64,000 nt of DNA, taken from positions 1 to 64,000 of the forward strand of contig NZ_SJEW01000021.1 of NCBI RefSeq assembly GCF_005930475.1, in the 5' to 3' direction. Positions 32,676-41,090 of the stretch are shown here, in pieces. Numbering within the stretch: the first letter of the stretch is position 1; every line of letters begins with the position of its first letter. The position numbers were made by a program, and so were the translations under genes. The DNA comes from Modestobacter altitudinis. Lineage in GTDB: Bacteria > Actinomycetota > Actinomycetes > Mycobacteriales > Geodermatophilaceae. The notes beneath the pieces are model-generated. The model was not told where the DNA came from, did not search any database, and was given only the letters and a program-made list of their open reading frames with translations.

Positions 32676-33881
32676 GTGCCCACAGCGACCGAGTCCCGGG
32701 CCGCCGTCCTGACGGCGGTCGACGAGCTGGCCCGGCTCCGTTCGCTGGAGATGCTCGACGTCCTCCGCCGGGGCCCCGAGGAGCGGTTCGACCGCATCAC
32801 CCGGATGGCCCAGCAGCTCTTCGGTGTGTCGGCGGCAGCGGTCACCCTGGTCACCGACCGGGTGCAGGTGCACAAGTCCCAGCACGGCCCGATGGCCCTC
32901 GGCGACGGCCCGCGGGAGGCGGCCTTCTGCGACCACACCATCCGGGACAGCGCCATGCTCGTCGTCGAGGACGCGACCGAGGACGAGCGGTTCGCCACCA
33001 ACCCGTCGGTCGTCGGCTCCCCGCACATCCGCTTCTACGCCGGCCAGCCGCTCGAGGGCCCGGGCGGCCACCGGGTGGGCGCGCTCTGCCTGGTCGACGA
33101 CCGCCCGCGCCACTTCAGCGAGGCCGAGCAGGGCCTGCTCGCCGAGCTCGCCTCCTGGGTCCAGCGCGAGCTCGACCGCACCGCGGAGCTGGACAGCGCG
33201 GCGCGGGTCCAGCAGGCGCTGCTGCCCCGGCGCGTCCCCGAGGTCGCCGGCTACGAGGTGGCCGGCATGTGCCTGCCCGCCGGCAGCGTGGGCGGGGACT
33301 TCTTCGACTGGTACCACGCCCCCGACGGTCAGCTGGTCGTGACGCTGGCCGACGTCATGGGGAAGGGGCTGCCCGCCTCGATCATCATGGCGACCGTCCG
33401 GGCGGTCATGCGCTCGACCACCCGGGACGGCGACCCCGGCCAGGCCCTCACCAGAGCTGCGGCCACGCTCCACGAAGACCTGGAGCGCACCGGGCGGATG
33501 GTCACCCTCTGCCACGCGCGACTGGACACGGTCGCCCACGAGCTGCACTACGCCGACGCCGGCCACGGGCTGATGCTGCTCGTCCGGGCCGACGGGTCAG
33601 CACACCGGCCGCAGGACGGCGGCCTGCCGCTGGGCGTCCTGCCCGACCAGACGTGGACCGAGCAGGTCGTGCAGCTCCAGCCAGGGGACACTGCGATCGC
33701 GTTCAGCGACGGGCTGCTCGACCTCTACGACGGCACGCTGGACTCCCTCGAGCAGATCGCCGACGTCGTCCGGGACTGCGTGGACGCGACCCACCTCGTC
33801 GACCGCTTCACCGTGCTCGCCCGCCGGCTGGGCGTCCGGGTCGACGACGTCACCGTGGTGGCGGTCAGGCGCACCACGTGA
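32676..33881 (+). CDS. GAF-domain PP2C/SpoIIE-type serine phosphatase
   Basis: A 401-residue protein. Residues 20-165 form a GAF sensor (FDRITRMAQQLFGVSAAAVTLV, then FYAGQPLEGPGGHRVGALCLVDD). Residues 190-401 form a PPM/SpoIIE-type phosphatase with metal-binding aspartates in GGDFFDW and LADVMGKGLPASI, and in IAFSDGLLDLYDG and VDDVTVVAVR. Such enzymes dephosphorylate STAS anti-anti-sigma factors, and a STAS gene lies two genes downstream. The GTG start has GAGAGGAGA. Its stop overlaps the glycosyltransferase start as GTGA. The 254-base region upstream holds no other gene and no promoter I can identify. Confidence 0.93.
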   Translation: MPTATESRAAVLTAVDELARLRSLEMLDVLRRGPEERFDRITRMAQQLFGVSAAAVTLVTDRVQVHKSQHGPMALGDGPREAAFCDHTIRDSAMLVVEDATEDERFATNPSVVGSPHIRFYAGQPLEGPGGHRVGALCLVDDRPRHFSEAEQGLLAELASWVQRELDRTAELDSAARVQQALLPRRVPEVAGYEVAGMCLPAGSVGGDFFDWYHAPDGQLVVTLADVMGKGLPASIIMATVRAVMRSTTRDGDPGQALTRAAATLHEDLERTGRMVTLCHARLDTVAHELHYADAGHGLMLLVRADGSAHRPQDGGLPLGVLPDQTWTEQVVQLQPGDTAIAFSDGLLDLYDGTLDSLEQIADVVRDCVDATHLVDRFTVLARRLGVRVDDVTVVAVRRTT

Positions 33882-35857
33882 GCCGGCACCGCGCCCTGCG
33901 GGTCGTGTCCCCGGCGCGCCGGCTGCTCATCCGGGTGCTGGTCGTGCTGACCGTGCTCGCCGGCCTGGACTACCTGGTCTGGCGCTGGCTGGAGTCGGTC
34001 AACTGGACGCACTGGTGGATCGCCGTCCCGCTGGCGCTGGCGGAGACCTTCAGCCTCGTCGACGCGTTCTTCTTCGGGCTCACCACCTGGCGGATCCGGC
34101 AGCGCGCGGACGCCCCGCCGGCTCCGGCGGACGCGACCGTCGACGTCTTCGTCACGACCTACGACGAGCCGGTCGAGCTGGTCATGGCCACCGCCCGCGC
34201 CGCCCTCGCCATCCGGCACCCGCACCGCACCTGGGTGCTGGACGACGGTGACCGCGAGGAGATGCGCACCGCGGCGCTGCAGGCCGGCGTCGGGTACCTC
34301 ACCCGCAGTGCCGACTGGGCCGGCCGGCCGCGGCACGCCAAGGCCGGGAACCTCAACAACGCGCTGCTGGTCACCGAGGGCGAGTTCCTGCTGGTCCTCG
34401 ACGCCGACCAGGTGCCCTCGCCGGACATCCTGACCCGCACACTGGGCTGGTTCGACGACCCCCGGGTCGGCCTGGTCCAGACCCCGCAGTGGTTCTCCAA
34501 CGTCGACGACGCCGACGTCCTCGGCAGCCAGGCGCCGCTCTTCTACGGCCCGATCCAGCAGGGCAAGGACGGCTGGAACGCCGCCTACTTCTGCGGGTCG
34601 AACGCGGTCGTCCGGCGCGACGCGCTGATGCAGCTGGGCATCGTGGGCTACGTCCGCGACGTCGAGCGCGGTGTCACCCGGGCGCTGCGTGCGGCCGGGT
34701 CGGTGGTCGCCGGGGCACGCCGCGAGGCCGCCCGGCACGGGCCGGCCGTGCTCGCCGCCCTGGACTCCGTCGACGTCGCCGTCCACCGGGCCCGCACCGA
34801 GCTCAGGGCCGGCCAGCCGGTCTCGGAGATCACCCACCGCTTCCAGCAGCGCGTCGACGACGCCGGCCGGGACGTCGTGTCCGACGACCTGGCCCGGCTG
34901 CAGGCCGACCTGGCCGAGATCGAGGCGCTGCCGTCGCTCGGCACCGGCGGCGCGCTCGCCACGCGCATCGACGACGTGGTGCTGACCACGCTGGCCCACC
35001 GCTCCTGGTCGCCGCTCGGCGCGCTGGAGTCGGTCAAGGCACTGGTCGCCGCGGTCGAGGTCGACCGGGCCGACGAGGCCCAGCCGGTGATGCCGCTGGC
35101 GACCATCTCGGTCACCGAGGACATGGCCACCGCGATGCGGCTGCACGCCCTGGGCTGGCACACCGTCTACCACCACGAGGTGCTCGCCCGCGGCCTCGCA
35201 CCGGAGAGCCTGGGCGCGATGCTGCAGCAGCGGCTGCGCTGGTCGCAGGGCACCCTGCAGGTGATGCTCAAGGAGAACCCGCTGGTCCAGCGGGGGCTCA
35301 GCGTCGGCCAGCGGTTGATGTACCTGGCCACCATGTGGAGCTACCTGGCCGGTTTCGCGGCGCTCGCCTTCCTGGCCGCCCCGGTCCTGTACCTGGTCGC
35401 CGGCGTGCAGCCGGTGACCAGCTACGGGAACGCCTTCTGGCTCCACCTGCTGCCCTACCTCGTGGTCAGCCAGGTGCTGTTCCGCGTGGTGGGCCACGGC
35501 CTCCGGACCTGGCGCGGGCAGCAGTACAGCCTGGCGCTCTTCCCGCTGTGGATCCGCGCCTGCGTCACCGCGGTGGGCAACGTGTTCTTCTCGCGGGAGC
35601 TGGGCTTCGTCGTGACGCCGAAGGCCGGCACGGACCGCGGCCCGACCTGGCGGCTGGTCCGACCGCAGCTGGTCGCCATGACCGTCCTGGTCGTCGCTGC
35701 CGCGATCGGCGTCGTGCGGCTGCAGCACGGGCTGGCCACCCCCCAGGGCACCTACGTCAACCTGGCGTGGGTGGCCTACGACCTGACGGTCCTCAGCATC
35801 GTGCTGCGGGCCGCGCGCTACCGGGCACCCCGGGTGACGGAGAGGACCGGATCATGA
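33878..35857 (+). CDS. Cellulose-synthase-like processive glycosyltransferase with a large extra domain
   Basis: A 659-residue membrane glycosyltransferase family 2 protein of the BcsA type, which polymerises a polysaccharide from UDP-sugars while moving it across the membrane. N-terminal helices lie near 15-35 and 42-65. The catalytic signature is complete: LDDGD near 120, DAD near 174-176, TED near 412-415 and QQRLRW near 450-455. Four or five C-terminal helices follow. Between DAD and TED there are about 239 residues, against about 97 in Rhodobacter BcsA. The extra 140 residues (around 255-405) look helical and coiled-coil-like. No PilZ domain is visible. GTG 33878 and ATGA at the end couple it to the phosphatase and STAS genes. 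Confidence 0.9.
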   Translation: MSRHRALRVVSPARRLLIRVLVVLTVLAGLDYLVWRWLESVNWTHWWIAVPLALAETFSLVDAFFFGLTTWRIRQRADAPPAPADATVDVFVTTYDEPVELVMATARAALAIRHPHRTWVLDDGDREEMRTAALQAGVGYLTRSADWAGRPRHAKAGNLNNALLVTEGEFLLVLDADQVPSPDILTRTLGWFDDPRVGLVQTPQWFSNVDDADVLGSQAPLFYGPIQQGKDGWNAAYFCGSNAVVRRDALMQLGIVGYVRDVERGVTRALRAAGSVVAGARREAARHGPAVLAALDSVDVAVHRARTELRAGQPVSEITHRFQQRVDDAGRDVVSDDLARLQADLAEIEALPSLGTGGALATRIDDVVLTTLAHRSWSPLGALESVKALVAAVEVDRADEAQPVMPLATISVTEDMATAMRLHALGWHTVYHHEVLARGLAPESLGAMLQQRLRWSQGTLQVMLKENPLVQRGLSVGQRLMYLATMWSYLAGFAALAFLAAPVLYLVAGVQPVTSYGNAFWLHLLPYLVVSQVLFRVVGHGLRTWRGQQYSLALFPLWIRACVTAVGNVFFSRELGFVVTPKAGTDRGPTWRLVRPQLVAMTVLVVAAAIGVVRLQHGLATPQGTYVNLAWVAYDLTVLSIVLRAARYRAPRVTERTGS

Positions 35858-36189
35858 TCGAGCTGGACACGACGCAGGCCGCCGACGTGGCGGTGGTCCG
35901 CCCGCTGGGGCGGCTGACCATGGTGCACGCGGCCGACCTGCGCGAGGTCGTCAGCGGGGCCGTCCAGGACGGCCGCACCCGGGTCGTCGTCGACCTCGGA
36001 GACTGCGAGTTCATGGACTCCTCCGGCCTGGGCGCGGTCATCGGCGGGCTGAAGCAGGCCCGGCAGGCCGGCGGCGACCTGCGCATCGCCGGGCTGCAGC
36101 CGCAGGTGATGACGGTCCTGCAGCTCACCAACCTCGACCGGGTCCTCCGCCCGTACGGCAGTGTCGCCGAGGCCCTCCGTGACGACTGA
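35854..36189 (+). CDS. STAS-domain anti-anti-sigma factor
   Basis: A 111-residue single STAS domain. The phosphorylatable serine lies in CEFMDSSGLGAVIGGLKQAR, the hallmark of SpoIIAA/RsbV-like anti-antagonists. It would be phosphorylated by the kinase encoded next and dephosphorylated by the PP2C protein of the same operon. In its free form it would bind and titrate the kinase. ATG 35854 overlaps the glycosyltransferase stop as ATGA, and its own end overlaps the kinase gene by 11 bases. The partner could be a sigma factor elsewhere, or the glycosyltransferase insert. Confidence 0.93.
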   Translation: MIELDTTQAADVAVVRPLGRLTMVHAADLREVVSGAVQDGRTRVVVDLGDCEFMDSSGLGAVIGGLKQARQAGGDLRIAGLQPQVMTVLQLTNLDRVLRPYGSVAEALRDD

Positions 36190-36595
36190 GGCACGCCACA
36201 GCATCCGCAGCCCAGCCGTGCCGGCGTCCCTCGACCACGTGCACGCGCTGCTGGTGGAGGTGTGGGCCGGCAATCCGGACGTCGAGCCCGACGACCGCAT
36301 GCGCTTCGAGCTCGGCGTCACCGAGATCGCCGGCAACATCGTCGAGCACGGTGCGGGGGCGGCCCCGATCGAGTTCCACCTCGGGGTCGACGTGTTCGAC
36401 GACCGGCTCGAGGCACGGTTCCGCGACCCCGGGCGCCGGGTGGAGGTCGACTTCGACGCGGCGACCATGCCCGACGTGATGGCCGAGTCCGGCCGGGGCC
36501 TCGCGCTGGTCCTCGCCGTGGTCGACGAGCTCACCTACCGGCACGACGGCTCGGACAACCACTGGCTGGTCGTCCGCCGGCGCGCCGTCCCCTGA
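36179..36595 (+). CDS. Anti-sigma-type serine kinase (RsbW-like HATPase)
   Basis: A 138-residue GHKL ATPase of the RsbW/SpoIIAB kind. The N-box is FELGVTEIAGNIVEHG, the G1 box RFRDPGRRV, and the G2-like segment ESGRGLALVLAVVDEL. It would phosphorylate the STAS protein and sequester a partner, classically a sigma factor. No sigma gene adjoins it. GTG 36179 was chosen because it gives the usual short N-terminus; GTG 36161 is also open. It closes a four-gene, fully overlapping operon, and the GH26 gene converges on it 27 bases away. Confidence 0.92.
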   Translation: MTTEARHSIRSPAVPASLDHVHALLVEVWAGNPDVEPDDRMRFELGVTEIAGNIVEHGAGAAPIEFHLGVDVFDDRLEARFRDPGRRVEVDFDAATMPDVMAESGRGLALVLAVVDELTYRHDGSDNHWLVVRRRAVP

Positions 36596-36622
36596 CCCGC
36601 GGGTCAGCGGACCGCCGGGGGG

Positions 36623-37795
36623 TCAGGGTGCGCAGGGCGGCAGGGCCTCGGCCCACCGCGCCCAGGCGGGGAGGTCGGCGGCATAGGCGCTGCGCAGCGC
36701 GGGGTCGGCGGTGACCCGCCAGTCGACCTCCGCGTCGACCTCGGACTCCTGCTTGTCCCACTCGAACCAGTTGACCATCGCCAGCCGCGGCAGTGCCTGG
36801 TGCAGGCCGGGGTCGAACACCTGCCGCCACCAGCTCTGCTTGACCGCAGCCTCGTCGGCGCCGCCGGCCCCCGGGACGTACAGCGCCGCGGTCTCCGGGA
36901 CGGCGAGGGGCTTGTCGTACCCGACCCCGTAGACGCCGTGGAAGTCCGGCAGCGCACGGTCGTCACCGCCGAGGCCGACGTACTCCCCGGTCAGCTGGGC
37001 GACCAGCTTGCCCGGCTCGGGCACCTCGTTCTCGCCCCACGGCGCCACGTCGCCCCAGTGGTAGAGCGACATGCCCACCCAGTCCACGACGTCGGTGCCG
37101 GGCCAGTACGGCGCGTAGGGGTCGTCGAGCGCGGTGACCGCGCCGTCGCCGTCGGTGTCCAGCACCGCGGCGTCGGGGCTCCCCGCGACCGCCTGGTACG
37201 GACCGCCGGCGAAGGGGTGGCCGCCGCCGTAGTTCGGCGCCCACATCATCGCCGACCCCGGTGCGCCCGCGTGCACGGCGGCCGCGACCCGGCGGAAGGC
37301 CGCCACGTACGCGGCCGGCTGCTGCCCCCAGGCGTACCAGGAGCCGTTCATCTCGTGCGCGAACCGGACGACGACGGGGACGCCCGAGCGGTTCCACTCC
37401 TCCAGCCGCCCGGCGAGGTCGGCGGCGACCGCGTCGGTGACCGTCGCGAGGCCGCCGGTGGGCTCCAGCGTCAGCAGCAGGACCCCGCCGTCGGCCCGGA
37501 CCTGCTCGACCGCCCCGGCCACGTTCGACCCGTCCGCCGCGCTCATCGGCAGCCCGCTGAAGCTGACCGCGACGGCGGGCCGGTGGCCCAGCGCGGTGCC
37601 GTACTCGGCCAGCGTCTGGCTGCCCCAGTCGACGTTGGCACCGACCAGGACGCCGTCGTCGGGGACGAGGGCGTCGGTGGACACCGGGCTGCACTCCTGC
37701 GCGCTGGTCGCCGCCTCCGACGCGGCGCAGCCGGCCGTCGCGGCGACGAGGGCCGCGCTGAGCAGGACGGGCAGGGGAGAGAACCGGGCGCGCAC
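36623..37795 (-). CDS. Secreted lipoprotein glycoside hydrolase, GH26-like
   Basis: A 390-residue predicted exported enzyme. The signal peptide ends in a lipobox (VAATAGC, Cys near 23), so it is probably tethered to the outer membrane face. The barrel resembles GH26 beta-mannanases and related enzymes: WGSQTLAEYGTALGHRPAV, VPVVVRFAHEMNGSWYAWGQ with the acid/base candidate Glu near 147, MMWAPNYGGGHP, WVGMSLYHWGD, and a candidate nucleophile in LAVPETAALY near 299. The polysaccharide is not identifiable. It converges on the glycosyltransferase operon, so it may trim or release that polymer, as BcsZ does in cellulose operons. GTG 37813 is an alternative start. Confidence 0.85.
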   Translation of the reverse strand: MRARFSPLPVLLSAALVAATAGCAASEAATSAQECSPVSTDALVPDDGVLVGANVDWGSQTLAEYGTALGHRPAVAVSFSGLPMSAADGSNVAGAVEQVRADGGVLLLTLEPTGGLATVTDAVAADLAGRLEEWNRSGVPVVVRFAHEMNGSWYAWGQQPAAYVAAFRRVAAAVHAGAPGSAMMWAPNYGGGHPFAGGPYQAVAGSPDAAVLDTDGDGAVTALDDPYAPYWPGTDVVDWVGMSLYHWGDVAPWGENEVPEPGKLVAQLTGEYVGLGGDDRALPDFHGVYGVGYDKPLAVPETAALYVPGAGGADEAAVKQSWWRQVFDPGLHQALPRLAMVNWFEWDKQESEVDAEVDWRVTADPALRSAYAADLPAWARWAEALPPCAP

Positions 37796-37872
37796 CGGGC
37801 CACGATGCGACACCGGTGGGTCCCGGTCGGTCCGACGCGCCGCCGCGCGACCGGGAGTGGCAGGCTCCGGAC

Positions 37873-39858
37873 GTGAGCGCTGACACACCGGGGCCGCTGG
37901 TCCTCTGGTCCCCGACGCCGGAGTCGATGGCAGCCAGCCGGCTGGGCAGGTTCGCCGCCTGGGTGGCCGACCGCCGCGGCCTGGACTTCGGCAGCCCGCC
38001 GGACTACGACGCCATCTGGCGCTGGTCGGTCGACCACCTCGACCAGTTCTGGGCCGACGTCGCCACCTTCACCGACGTGCTGCCCGGCGTGCCGGAGGAC
38101 CGGGTGCTCACCCGGCGCGCGATGCCCGGCGCCGAGTGGTTCCCCGACGTCACGATCAACTACGCCGAGCAGGCGCTGCGGTACGCCTCGGCGGAGCACC
38201 CGGCGCTGATCGCGGTCGCCGAGGACGTCGAGCCGGTCGAGGTCTCCTGGGCCACGCTGCGCGGCCAGGTGGGGGCCTTCGCCGCGACCTTGCGCCGGCT
38301 CGGCGTCCAGCGCGGGGACCGGGTGGCCGGGTACCTGCCCAACGTGCCCGAGGCGGTCGTCGCCTTCCTGGGCGCGGCCTCGATCGGCGCCGTCTGGTCC
38401 TCCTGCGCGCCCGACTTCGGCACCCGCAGCGTGCTGGACCGCTTCGCCCAGATCGAGCCGGTGGTGCTGGTCGCCGTCGACGGCTACCGGTTCGGGGGCA
38501 AGGCCTACGACCGGCGGGACGTCGTCGCCGAGCTGCGGGCCGCGCTGCCCACCGTGCGGACGACGATCTCGGTGCCCCGGCTGCACCCCGACGAGCCGAT
38601 GGGCGACGTGATGCCGTGGGCCGAGGCGGTCGCCGACCCGCAGGAGCCGGTGTTCTCCCCGCTGCCCTTCGACGCGCCGCTGTGGATCGTGTTCTCCTCC
38701 GGCACGACCGGGCTGCCCAAGGGGATCGTGCACGGGCACGGCGGGCTGGTGCTCGAGCAGCGCAAGCAGATCGGCCTGCACATCGACGTCGGGCCGGGAG
38801 ACCGGCTGTTCTGGTACGCCTCCACCGCCTGGATCATGTGGAACATCGCCACCTCGGCGCTGCTGGCCGGCGCGACGGTGGTCGTCTACGACGGCGCCCC
38901 CACGTACCCGGCGGTCGATGCCCAGTTCGCCCTGGCCGCGCGCACCGGGATGACGTTCCTCGGCACCAGCCCCGGCTACCTCGGCGCCTGCGAGAAGGCC
39001 GGCCTGCGGCCCGGGGAGGACCACGACCTCTCCGCGCTGCGCACCATCGGCGTCACCGGGTCACCGCTGCACGCCAGCACCTTCGGCTGGGTGTACGACG
39101 CGGTGCGGTCCGACGTCTTCCTCGGCTCGCTGTCCGGCGGCACCGACGTCGCGACCGGGTTCATCGGCAGCTCGCCGCTGCTGCCGGTCACCGCCGGCGA
39201 GCTGCAGCGCCCGATGCTGGGGGTCGCCGCCGCGTCCTGGGACGAGGACGGGCACCCCGTCGTCGGCGAGTTGGGGGAGCTGGTCGTCACCGAGCCGATG
39301 CCCTCGATGCCGCTGTACTTCTGGAACGACCCGGGGAACGTCCGCTACCGGGAGGCCTACTTCGAACCCTGGCCCGGGGTGTGGCGGCACGGCGACTGGC
39401 TGGAGATCACCGAGCGGGGCACCTGCCTCATCACCGGGCGGTCGGACTCCACGCTCAACCGCGGCGGCGTCCGGATGGGGACGGCGGACATCTACGCCGC
39501 CGTCGAGGCCGTCCCCGCCGTCGTCGACTGCGTGGTGCTCGGCGTCGAGCAGCGCGACGGCGGCTACTGGATGCCGCTGTTCGTCCAGCTGGCCCCGGGC
39601 GCGGAGCTGACGCCGGAGCTGGAGGCGGAGATCCGGGCCGCGATCCGGGCCAACGCCAGCCCGCGGCACGTGCCGGACGAGATCACCGTCGTCCCCGGCG
39701 TGCCGCACACCCGCACCGGGAAGCGGCTGGAGGTCCCGCTCAAGCGGCTGTTCCAGGGCGTGGAGCCGGCCAAGGCGCTCAACGTCGGCGCGGTCGACGA
39801 CGCCACCGCCGTGGAGCACTTCGTCGAGCTCGCCCGGACCCGCCAGGCCGACCGATGA
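37873..39858 (+). CDS. aacS: Acetoacetyl-CoA synthetase
   Basis: A 661-residue acyl-adenylating ligase converting acetoacetate, ATP and CoA to acetoacetyl-CoA. The ACS N-terminal cap is present (FADRRGLDF-like start, then YAEQALRYASAEHPALIAVAED). The AMP-binding loop is FSSGTTGLPKGIVHGHGG, and YASTAWIMWNIATSALLAGATVVVYDG and SLSGGTDVATGF are typical of AacS. GRSDSTLNRGGVRMGTADIYAAVE and the catalytic lysine region RTGKRLEVPLKRL close the protein. GTG 37873 lies six bases from a CAGGCT -10-like hexamer. Its stop overlaps the amidase start as ATGA. Confidence 0.93.
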   Translation: MSADTPGPLVLWSPTPESMAASRLGRFAAWVADRRGLDFGSPPDYDAIWRWSVDHLDQFWADVATFTDVLPGVPEDRVLTRRAMPGAEWFPDVTINYAEQALRYASAEHPALIAVAEDVEPVEVSWATLRGQVGAFAATLRRLGVQRGDRVAGYLPNVPEAVVAFLGAASIGAVWSSCAPDFGTRSVLDRFAQIEPVVLVAVDGYRFGGKAYDRRDVVAELRAALPTVRTTISVPRLHPDEPMGDVMPWAEAVADPQEPVFSPLPFDAPLWIVFSSGTTGLPKGIVHGHGGLVLEQRKQIGLHIDVGPGDRLFWYASTAWIMWNIATSALLAGATVVVYDGAPTYPAVDAQFALAARTGMTFLGTSPGYLGACEKAGLRPGEDHDLSALRTIGVTGSPLHASTFGWVYDAVRSDVFLGSLSGGTDVATGFIGSSPLLPVTAGELQRPMLGVAAASWDEDGHPVVGELGELVVTEPMPSMPLYFWNDPGNVRYREAYFEPWPGVWRHGDWLEITERGTCLITGRSDSTLNRGGVRMGTADIYAAVEAVPAVVDCVVLGVEQRDGGYWMPLFVQLAPGAELTPELEAEIRAAIRANASPRHVPDEITVVPGVPHTRTGKRLEVPLKRLFQGVEPAKALNVGAVDDATAVEHFVELARTRQADR

Positions 39859-41081
39859 GCTCGGTGCAGGAGGTGCAGGCCGCGACCAACGCCGTCATCA
39901 CCTCGATCGAGCCGCCGCTGCCGCACTCGGCCGAGGGTCCGCTGGCCGGGCTCCGGGTCGGCCTCAAGGACAGCATCGACACCGCCGGTGTGCGCACCAC
40001 CTGCGGGTCGGCGTACTTCGCCGACCGCGTGCCGGACTGCGACGCCGAGGTCGTCACCCGGCTCGCCGCGGCCGGGGCGCAGATGGTCGCCAAGCTCAAC
40101 CTCAGCGAGTTCGCCATCGGCCTGACCAGCCAGAACTCCGCGTCCGGGCCGGTCCACAACCCCTGGGACCTCGCCCGCGTCCCCGGCGGGTCGAGCGGGG
40201 GGAGTGCCGCGGCGGTCGCCGCCGGGCTGGTCGACGTCGCGCTGGGAACCGACACCGGGGGATCGGTGCGGGTGCCGGCCGCGGCGTGCGGGGTCACCGG
40301 GCTGCGGCCGGGGATCTCCGTCGTCCCGGACGCGGGGACCTTCCCGGTCTGCGAGCTCGTCGACACGGTCGGCCCGATCGCCCGCGACGTCGACCTGGTC
40401 GCCCGGGTCTTCGCCGTGCTGGCCGGCCGGGGCGCCCGCGAGCTGGAGCCGGCACCGCCGCGCCGGATCGGGGTGCCCGAGCTCTGGTTCGACGACCTGG
40501 ACCCGGACGTCGCCGAGCTGGTCGCGGCCGCCGGCCGGGTGTTCGCCGACGGCGGGACCGAGCTCGTGCCGGTGCAGGTGCCGGGGATCGCCTCCGCGCA
40601 GGACGTCCTCTACACGATCATCTACTCCGGGATCGCCGACCTGCACTCCCAGCGGCTGGCCTGCCCGGAGCTGTTCCAGCCCGACACGCTCACCCGGGTG
40701 CAGGTCGGGACCGGGGTCTCCGAGGACGAGCGGGCCGAGGCGCTGGGCGCGCAGCGGGAGTTCCAGCGCGGGCTGGACGAGCTGTTCGAGCACGTCGACG
40801 TGCTGCTCACCCCGGCGCTCCCGGTCGACGTCCCGCCGTCGCGCACCGACGACGACGTCCTGACCACCACCCGCCGGCTGGCCCAGCTCAGCGCGCCCTG
40901 GTCGCTGCACGCCGGCCCGACGATCGCGCTCCCGGCGGGCCGGCACGGGGTCTCCGGCATGCCGGTGGGGCTGCAGCTCACCGCCCCGGTGGGCGGCGAG
41001 GACCTGCTGCTCGACGCCGGGGCGTGGTTCCAGCAGCGCACGGACTGGCACACGCAGCGACCCCCGTGCGTGGTGGGCTGA
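39855..41081 (+). CDS. Amidase-signature-family enzyme
   Basis: A 408-residue amidase-signature hydrolase. The Ser-cisSer-Lys triad is visible: lysine in VGLKDSIDTAG, the cis-serine in GGSSGGSAAAVAAG, and the nucleophile in GTDTGGSVRVPAAACG. The C-terminal part (APWSLHAGPTIALPAGRHGVSGMPVGLQLTAP) is also typical. The substrate is unknown, and it is not part of a GatCAB set. ATG 39855 overlaps the acetoacetyl-CoA synthetase stop as ATGA, so the two are co-translated, an unusual partnership. It converges on a broken MFS gene. Confidence 0.9.
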   Translation: MSSVQEVQAATNAVITSIEPPLPHSAEGPLAGLRVGLKDSIDTAGVRTTCGSAYFADRVPDCDAEVVTRLAAAGAQMVAKLNLSEFAIGLTSQNSASGPVHNPWDLARVPGGSSGGSAAAVAAGLVDVALGTDTGGSVRVPAAACGVTGLRPGISVVPDAGTFPVCELVDTVGPIARDVDLVARVFAVLAGRGARELEPAPPRRIGVPELWFDDLDPDVAELVAAAGRVFADGGTELVPVQVPGIASAQDVLYTIIYSGIADLHSQRLACPELFQPDTLTRVQVGTGVSEDERAEALGAQREFQRGLDELFEHVDVLLTPALPVDVPPSRTDDDVLTTTRRLAQLSAPWSLHAGPTIALPAGRHGVSGMPVGLQLTAPVGGEDLLLDAGAWFQQRTDWHTQRPPCVVG

Positions 41082-41090
41082 ACCGGTCCG

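Noticed and set aside
38136-39840. A plus-strand frame in front of the amidase that would extend it by more than 570 residues
   Set aside because: The extension overlaps acetoacetyl-CoA synthetase in another frame and lacks any protein-like motif. ATG 39855 is the real start.
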